Shown: in pieces, positions 62,262-64,000 of the stretch
Position numbering within the stretch: position 1 is the stretch's first letter
How the letters are laid out: each line of letters opens with the position of its first letter
NCBI RefSeq assembly: GCF_900074915.1
Contig: NZ_LT222319.1
Location: 3,939,001-4,003,000, forward strand
Reading direction: 5' to 3'
From: Pseudomonas cerasi
Lineage (GTDB): Bacteria; Pseudomonadota; Gammaproteobacteria; Pseudomonadales; Pseudomonadaceae
Length of the DNA stretch: 64,000 nt
The notes under the pieces: model-generated
The model's database searches: none
What the model was told of the DNA's origin: nothing
What the model saw: the letters and a program-made list of their open reading frames with translations, nothing else
Made by a program: the position numbers and the translations under genes

Positions 62262-62903
62262 TTAGGCAGGCATTTGACGCTTGTTGATCACCGAGTCGAT
62301 CAGGCCGTATTCGGCTGCACGCTCTGCGCTCATGAAGTTGTCACGCTCGGTATCGCGCTCGATGGTTTCGAGGCTCTGGCCGGTGTGATGAGCCAGCAGC
62401 GAGTTGAGACGATGACGAATGTGCAGGATTTCCTTGGCATGGATGTCGATGTCCGACGCCTGCCCCTGGAAACCGCCCAGCGGCTGGTGAATCATCATTC
62501 GCGAGTTGGGCAGGCAGTGACGCTTGCCTTCTGCACCACCGGCCAGCAGGAATGCACCCATGCTGCAAGCCTGACCGATACAGATGGTCGAAACGTCCGG
62601 CTTGATGAACTGCATGGTGTCGTAGATCGACATGCCTGCAGTCACCGAACCGCCCGGCGAGTTGATGTAGAGATGGATATCCTTGTCCGGGTTTTCCGCT
62701 TCAAGGAAAAGCAGTTGCGCCGCGATAAGGTTGGCCATGTAGTCCTCTACCGGACCAACCATAAAGATGACTCGCTCCTTGAGAAGGCGCGAGTAGATGT
62801 CATAGGCGCGTTCGCCACGGGCGGACTGCTCGATAACCATCGGGACCAGGCCGCCAGCGGCCTGGATGTCAGAGTTCTGCTGAATATAAGAATTGCGGGA
62901 CAT
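62262..62903 (-). CDS. clpP: ATP-dependent Clp protease proteolytic subunit
   Basis: 213 residues from ATG 62903, the start that aligns with family members (MSRNSYIQ); ATG 62912 lies three codons earlier, and the GGGAG site is between optimal spacings for the two. The serine protease triad is visible: Ser in [11 protein letters not shown], His in [12 protein letters not shown] and Asp in [26 protein letters not shown] is the handle region. Fourteen copies form the barrel that ClpX and ClpA cap. Gene order tig-clpP-clpX-lon is conserved. Confidence 0.97.
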
Positions 62904-62942
62904 GTCCTGCATTCACTCCCAAATAGTCGAGTCTTGAATACG

Positions 62943-62970
62943 CACAAGCCAGCGCGAAGGCTGGCTTGTG
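62943..62970 (-). terminator. Hairpin between tig and clpP
   Basis: CACAAGCCAGC and GCTGGCTTGTG are perfect 11-bp arms with a 6-base loop, 25 bp after the tig stop. No T-run follows, so it may attenuate rather than end transcription into clpP. Confidence 0.55.
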
Positions 62971-62994
62971 GGTGTTTTCGCACGAAAAGAGAAA

Positions 62995-64000
62995 TCAGTC
63001 GGCTTTTGGAGCTTCCACCGGCTTGACAGCTTCTTCGTAGGAGACCGATTTGTCGGTCACGCTAGCTTTCTGCAAAACAGTATCTACAACTTGCTCTTCA
63101 AGCACAACAGAACGTACCTCGTTCATTTGCTGCTCGTTCTTGTAGTACCAGGCAACGACCTGCTCAGGCTCCTGATAGGCAGAGGCCATTTCCTGAATCA
63201 TTTCGCGAACGCGAGCATCATCAGGCTTGAGGTCGAACTGCTTGACGACCTCGGCAACGATCAGACCCAGCTCGACGCGGCGCTTGGCCTGCTCTTCGAA
63301 CAGCTCTGCCGGCAGCTGGTCAGGCTTGATGTTGCCACCGAACTGCTGAACGGCCTGCACACGCAGACGGTTGACTTCGTTTTCCAGCAGCGCCTTGGGC
63401 ACTTCGATCGGGTTGGCGGCCAGCAGACCGTCCATGACCTGATTCTTGACCTTGGACTTGATCGCCTGACGCAGCTCGCGCTCCATGTTCTTGCGAACTT
63501 CGGTGCGGAAGCCTTCGATACCGGTTTCCTTGATACCGAACTGCTTGAAGAACTCTTCGTTCAGCTCAGGCAGCTTTGGCTCGGAAACGGTGTTGACGGT
63601 CACGGTGAACTCGGCAGCCTTGCCGGCCAGCTCGAGGTTCTGATAGTCCTCTGGGAAGGTCACGTTCAGAACGCGCTCTTCACCGGCCTTGGCGCCAACC
63701 AGGCCGTCTTCGAAACCCGGGATCATGCGGCCGGAACCCAAAACCAGCTGGGTACCGGTAGCGGAACCGCCAGCGAACACTTCGCCGTCGACCTTGCCGA
63801 CGAAATCGATGTTCAACTGGTCTTCGTTCTGGGCAGCACGATCAGCCACTTCGAAACGAACGTTCTGCTTGCGCAGCACTTCAAGCATGTTGTCCAGATC
63901 GCTGTCGGCCACGTCGGCAGACAGGCGCTCTACGGAGATGCTATCGAAGCCGGCAACGGTGAATTCCGGGAATACTTCGAAAGTAGCCACGTATTCCAGA
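62995..64000 (-). CDS. tig: Trigger factor (partial, N-terminus beyond right edge)
   Basis: The visible 334 or so C-terminal codons of a ribosome-bound chaperone and prolyl isomerase; about 100 N-terminal residues with the ribosome-docking loop lie outside the window. The visible part starts LEYVATFEVFPEF. The FKBP-type isomerase domain follows (AQNEDQLNIDFVGKVDGEVFAGGSA, RMIPGFEDGLVGAKAGEE), then the helical C-terminal arms (EQFGIKETGIEGFRTEVRKN-like region, MIQEMASAYQEPEQVVAWYY). First gene of the tig-clpP-clpX-lon series. Confidence 0.97.
   Translation of the reverse strand, partial: LEYVATFEVFPEFTVAGFDSISVERLSADVADSDLDNMLEVLRKQNVRFEVADRAAQNEDQLNIDFVGKVDGEVFAGGSATGTQLVLGSGRMIPGFEDGLVGAKAGEERVLNVTFPEDYQNLELAGKAAEFTVTVNTVSEPKLPELNEEFFKQFGIKETGIEGFRTEVRKNMERELRQAIKSKVKNQVMDGLLAANPIEVPKALLENEVNRLRVQAVQQFGGNIKPDQLPAELFEEQAKRRVELGLIVAEVVKQFDLKPDDARVREMIQEMASAYQEPEQVVAWYYKNEQQMNEVRSVVLEEQVVDTVLQKASVTDKSVSYEEAVKPVEAPKAD

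Noticed and set aside
1..64000. CRISPR arrays, insertion sequences, prophage or rRNA genes
   Set aside because: No regularly spaced repeats, transposase motifs, phage genes or rRNA sequence were found on either strand.

Overview
The window is chromosomal DNA of a fluorescent Pseudomonas, most likely of the P. syringae group. The GC content is high and the right third follows the P. aeruginosa PA1800-PA1817 gene order: tig, clpP, clpX, lon, hupB, ppiD, fabI, a five-gene peptide ABC importer, mltD, gloB, a methyltransferase, rnhA and dnaQ. The left two thirds (about 1-41.8 kb) are accessory, with frequent strand switches, lone regulators and a few decayed or broken genes.

Left edge to 13 kb. 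The minus strand opens with the N-terminal half of a nonribosomal peptide synthetase (A-T-C, cut by the window edge). GNAT, HAD-dehalogenase and aldo/keto reductase genes follow, the last two diverging around a perfect palindrome. Next come a chemoreceptor and an MFS exporter. A minus-strand group then holds a predicted Fe-S photolyase/cryptochrome-like protein overlapped by a 47-aa DUF2256 protein, and a DUF2231 membrane protein translationally coupled to a lipoprotein of the sorbosone-dehydrogenase family.

13-30 kb. This part carries a Fur-box-preceded TonB siderophore receptor, the remnant of an ArsR regulator, an AT-rich gap, a small secreted protein and a periplasmic GH3 beta-glucosidase with a PA14 insert. 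It continues with two TetR regulators around a four-PAS hybrid histidine kinase, a second (Cache) chemoreceptor, another aldo/keto reductase, a ZntB/CorA transporter that is frameshifted near its end, and a PiT phosphate transporter.

30-42 kb. An EmrAB-type efflux pair is followed by a hydratase-fold acyl-CoA hydrolase/hydratase and an acyl-CoA dehydrogenase, probably branched-chain catabolism. The most striking gene is a 1737-residue dermonecrotic-toxin-like protein with three internal modules and a C-terminal HExxH metalloprotease site. Its Shine-Dalgarno sequence lies inside a long perfect inverted repeat that could hide it in the mRNA. An FMN reductase and a small conserved protein close the accessory part.

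42-64 kb. The conserved block covers replication (dnaQ, rnhA), methylglyoxal detoxification (gloB), wall remodelling (mltD), peptide uptake (nppA1A2BCD-like), fatty acid synthesis (fabI), envelope folding (ppiD), HU (hupB) and the protein quality-control series lon-clpX-clpP-tig. Regulatory sites that can be read here are a sigma-70 promoter for hupB, a sigma-32-like promoter for lon, several strong terminators, and a tRNA-like fold between hupB and its terminator. Trigger factor is cut by the right edge.
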